Assembly: GCA_035461345.1 (NCBI GenBank)
Contig: DATHVJ010000224.1
Span: forward strand, 1-7,111
Reading direction: 5' to 3'
Length of the DNA stretch: 7,111 bases
Source of the DNA: DASPWW01 sp035461345
GTDB lineage: Bacteria > Actinomycetota > Thermoleophilia > Solirubrobacterales > 70-9
This document shows positions 5,533-7,111 of the stretch, piece by piece. Within the stretch, counting starts at the first letter, position 1; the number at the start of each line of letters is the position of its first letter. A program made the position numbers and the translations under genes. The notes under the pieces were generated by a model, which saw nothing but the letters and a program-made list of their open reading frames with translations, made no database searches and had not been told where the DNA came from.

Positions 5533-5596
5533 GTTGCTCGTCGTTCGTTGCTCGTTGCTCGAAAGACTATTGGCGAGCCACGAGCTACGAGCGACG
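5533..5596. repeat. Heptamer tandem repeat forming a 23-bp imperfect hairpin, rpoA-rplQ spacer
   Basis: Four tandem 7-mers fill 5533-5560: GTTGCTC, GTCGTTC, GTTGCTC, GTTGCTC. The stretch 5539-5561 pairs with 5574-5596 over 23 positions with only three mismatches, around a 12-nt loop (5562-5573). The element takes up most of the 72-nt spacer, starts 2 nt after the rpoA stop and reaches to within 6 nt of the rplQ ATG. It may act as a transcript-stabilising or attenuating hairpin, but the tandem structure looks more like a dispersed repeat. Confidence 0.65.
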
Positions 5597-5598
5597 CG

Positions 5599-6582
5599 TC
5601 ACTCGTCCCGCAACGAGAGCCCGAGCGAGTTGAGCGCTTCCTTCACTTCATCTATCGACCGCTCCCCGAAGTTCGGGATCGCCTTCAGCTCGCTGTCCGA
5701 CTTCTGGACCAGGTCGCCGATCGTCTGGATCCCGGCGCGCTTGAGGCAGTTGTAGGCCCGCACGCCGATCTCGAGCTCCTCGATCAGACGATCGTCACCC
5801 TCCGCGCCGGCGCCGGCCGTCGCCGCGACTGCCTCGGCGGTGGCGGCCCCGTCCCGACTCGTCAGTTCCTCGACGCGGTCGGCGTCGGTGAAGATCGCCA
5901 GGCTCTTGATCAGGATCTCGGCCGCCTCGCGAACCGCGGAGCCCGGCTCGATCGAGCCGTCGGTCTCGACCTCGAGCGTCAGCTTGTCGAAGTCGGTCCG
6001 CTGGCCCACCCGCGCCGAGTCCACCGAGTAGGCGGCGCGCCGGATCGGAGAGAAGATCGAGTCGATCGGGATAACTCCGATCGGCTGATCCTCGGTCTTG
6101 TTCTCCTCGGCCGGCGAGTATCCGCGCCCGCGCCCGACGGTCAGGTACATCTCGAGCTTGGTCCGCTTCTCGAGCGTCGCGATCGGGGCATTCGGGTTCA
6201 GCACCTCGACGCCGGCCGGAAGGTCGATGTCCTTCGCGGTCACCTTGCCTGGCCCGCTCGCGACGAGCGGCACCTCGACCTCGTCGGCGTCGGTGTGCAT
6301 TCTGATCACGACGTCCTTGAGGTTGAGCACCAGGTCGGTGACGTCCTCCTTCACGCCCGGGATCGTCGAGAACTCGTGCGCGACGCCCTCGATCCTCACG
6401 CTCTTGATCGCGGCGCCGCCGAGCGACGAGAGGAGCACGCGCCGGAGGCTGTTGCCGAACGTGTAGCCGAACCCCTTGTCGAGGGGCTCGATCACGAACG
6501 TGCCGCTGGTGTCGTCGGACTTCTCGCTCGAGATCTGGGGGATCCGAAACTCGGTCAGAACTGTCGTTGCTGTCGCTGCCAT
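5599..6582 (-). CDS. rpoA: DNA-directed RNA polymerase subunit alpha
   Basis: RpoA dimerises to start assembly of the core polymerase and contacts promoter UP elements and activators through its C-terminal domain. The 327 residues are a normal length. The N-terminal assembly domain (about 10-240) shows G-F-G-Y-T-F-G-N-S-L-R-R-V-L-L-S-S and H-E-F-S-T-I-P-G-V-K-E-D-V. An Ala/Gly-rich linker (about 245-262) leads to the C-terminal domain (265-327) with V-R-A-Y-N-C-L-K, where R275 and N278 correspond to E. coli R265 and N268, the main DNA-contacting residues, and the helix-hairpin-helix I-P-N-F-G-E-R-S. The ATG has AAGGA 6 nt upstream. It lies 119 nt after rpsD, with a strong inverted-repeat structure in between, and 72 nt before rplQ. 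Confidence 0.98.
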   Translation of the reverse strand: MAATATTVLTEFRIPQISSEKSDDTSGTFVIEPLDKGFGYTFGNSLRRVLLSSLGGAAIKSVRIEGVAHEFSTIPGVKEDVTDLVLNLKDVVIRMHTDADEVEVPLVASGPGKVTAKDIDLPAGVEVLNPNAPIATLEKRTKLEMYLTVGRGRGYSPAEENKTEDQPIGVIPIDSIFSPIRRAAYSVDSARVGQRTDFDKLTLEVETDGSIEPGSAVREAAEILIKSLAIFTDADRVEELTSRDGAATAEAVAATAGAGAEGDDRLIEELEIGVRAYNCLKRAGIQTIGDLVQKSDSELKAIPNFGERSIDEVKEALNSLGLSLRDE

Positions 6583-6588
6583 GGTGTG

Positions 6589-6593
6589 TCCTT
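6589..6593 (-). promoter_or_regulatory. Shine-Dalgarno AAGGA of rpoA
   Basis: AAGGA (minus strand) lies 6 nt before the rpoA ATG, with a second purine block GAGGT just upstream. It is outside the inverted-repeat structure at 6610-6700, so alternative folding of that structure could alter access only indirectly. Confidence 0.6.
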
Positions 6594-6609
6594 ACCTCAT
6601 TTCTACGCG

Positions 6610-6700
6610 TACCCCGCGAAAGCGGACTGCTGGTGTTACGCGGCGACGAACGTCGCCGCGACAGGCAGGTGGGTGTCGTTACATCCGCATTTCGCGGGTA
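6610..6700. repeat. Nested inverted-repeat structure in the rpsD-rpoA spacer
   Basis: The outer arms 6610-6626 and 6684-6700 pair over 16 bp with one bulged base on each side. Inside them a perfect palindrome (6639-6660: 10-bp arms, AA centre) forms a second stem. Each outer arm is also self-complementary: CCGC/GCGG stems at 6614-6625 (loop GAAA on the plus strand) and 6685-6697 (loop GAAAT on the minus strand). The transcript could therefore form either one long nested hairpin or three small ones. The 13-mer at 6665-6677 recurs at the ligA start. It may be a leader regulating rpoA, or a palindromic repeat. Confidence 0.6.
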
Positions 6701-6701
6701 T

Positions 6702-7111
6702 TTACTTCGAGTACAGCTCGACGATGAGCTGCTCTTGCACGGGGGTGGAGATCTCGCTGCGCTCGGGCATCCGCAGCACCTTCGCCGTCAGCGAGTCGTG
6801 ATCGGCCTGGAGCCACGGCGGGACGGCGGCGGTCAGCTCGGTCGCGGAGCGCACGACGTCGGTCGCCTTGGAGTCGGGCTTGATCGAGATCACGACATCC
6901 GGCTCGACCTGGTAGGAGGCGATGTCGACGCGACGCCCGTTGACCATCCAGTGGCCGTGGTTGACGAGTTGGCGGGCCTGGCGACGCGAGGCCGCGAATC
7001 CGAGCCGGACGAGGACGTTGTCGAGCCGCGTCTCGAGCAGCCGCAGCAGGTTCTCCCCGGTGACCCCCGGCTGGCGGCTGGCCTTGTCGTAGTAGTTGCG
7101 GAACTGCTTCT
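6702..7111 (-). CDS. rpsD: 30S ribosomal protein S4, C-terminal part
   Basis: S4 binds 16S rRNA early in small-subunit assembly and in several bacteria represses its own operon. The window holds the last 135 residues; about the first 70 of a normal protein of some 200 lie beyond the edge. The frame is open to base 7111, so the first internal ATG (6947) is not the start. The S4 RNA-binding domain is clear: L-E-T-R-L-D-N-V-L-V-R-L-G-F-A, then S-R-R-Q-A-R-Q-L-V-N-H-G-H, then V-N-G-R-R-V-D-I-A-S-Y. The C-terminus E-Q-L-I-V-E-L-Y-S-K followed by TAA is typical of the family. It is the upstream partner of rpoA in the alpha operon. Confidence 0.97.
   Translation of the reverse strand, partial: KQFRNYYDKASRQPGVTGENLLRLLETRLDNVLVRLGFAASRRQARQLVNHGHWMVNGRRVDIASYQVEPDVVISIKPDSKATDVVRSATELTAAVPPWLQADHDSLTAKVLRMPERSEISTPVQEQLIVELYSK

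Noticed and set aside
5533..5560. Tandem heptamers as a CRISPR-like or VNTR array
   Set aside because: The units are only 7 bp, contiguous and without spacers, so not CRISPR. With only four copies it is better described as part of the hairpin.
4621..6801. A 726-codon open frame on the plus strand antisense to truA, rplQ and rpoA
   Set aside because: It has no recognisable domain, is dominated by R, L, V, D and E repeats typical of antisense frames in GC-rich genes, and lies opposite three certain genes.
6702..6947. Short 81-codon gene starting at ATG 6947
   Set aside because: The S4 domain continues upstream in the same frame to the window edge, so this ATG is an internal methionine of rpsD.

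Overview
The window is a GC-rich, densely coded bacterial segment. Gene content, the order rpsD-rpoA-rplQ-truA, an NAD-dependent ligase and the protein sequences suggest a high-GC Actinomycetota genome. Class Thermoleophilia (Gaiellales or Solirubrobacterales type) is my best guess; this is inference from style, not a database match.

Layout from right to left, since most genes lie on the minus strand: the C-terminal two thirds of rpsD (ribosomal protein S4, cut by the window edge), rpoA (RNA polymerase alpha), rplQ (ribosomal protein L17) and truA (tRNA pseudouridine synthase) form the tail of the alpha ribosomal operon. A plus-strand gene for a tandem hot-dog (PaaI-like) thioesterase converges on truA; the two coding ends overlap by 7 bp beside a 20-bp palindrome. 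To the left of its start, divergently oriented, lie surE (5'/3'-nucleotidase) and ligA (NAD-dependent DNA ligase), separated by 17 nt and probably cotranscribed. The first 204 bases hold no convincing gene except a possible minus-strand start at the very edge.

Every protein can be assigned to an ordinary family, so no new enzymatic system or defence island is visible. What stands out is small palindromic DNA in and between housekeeping genes: (1) a roughly 96-bp element with imperfect terminal inverted repeats inside the truA reading frame, adding about 30 low-complexity residues at a beta-hairpin turn; (2) a perfect 19-nt hairpin between 8-bp direct repeats at the surE/ligA junction, next to the ligA ribosome-binding site; (3) a 23-bp imperfect hairpin built on a 7-bp tandem repeat between rpoA and rplQ; (4) a nested, possibly bistable inverted repeat in the rpsD-rpoA spacer. 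Two of these share an exact 13-mer. I read them as candidate mobile or dispersed palindromic elements, comparable in behaviour to Rickettsia palindromic elements or REP/MITE sequences. Whether they are repeated in the genome must be tested with the whole assembly.

Other points: truA probably starts at a non-ATG codon (CTG) 90 nt upstream of the first GTG; the thioesterase gene and the edge gene both carry a TATANGTT box 6 to 8 nt before their start codons, suggesting leaderless transcription; and the two thioesterase domains differ at an active-site position (Asn versus Ser).
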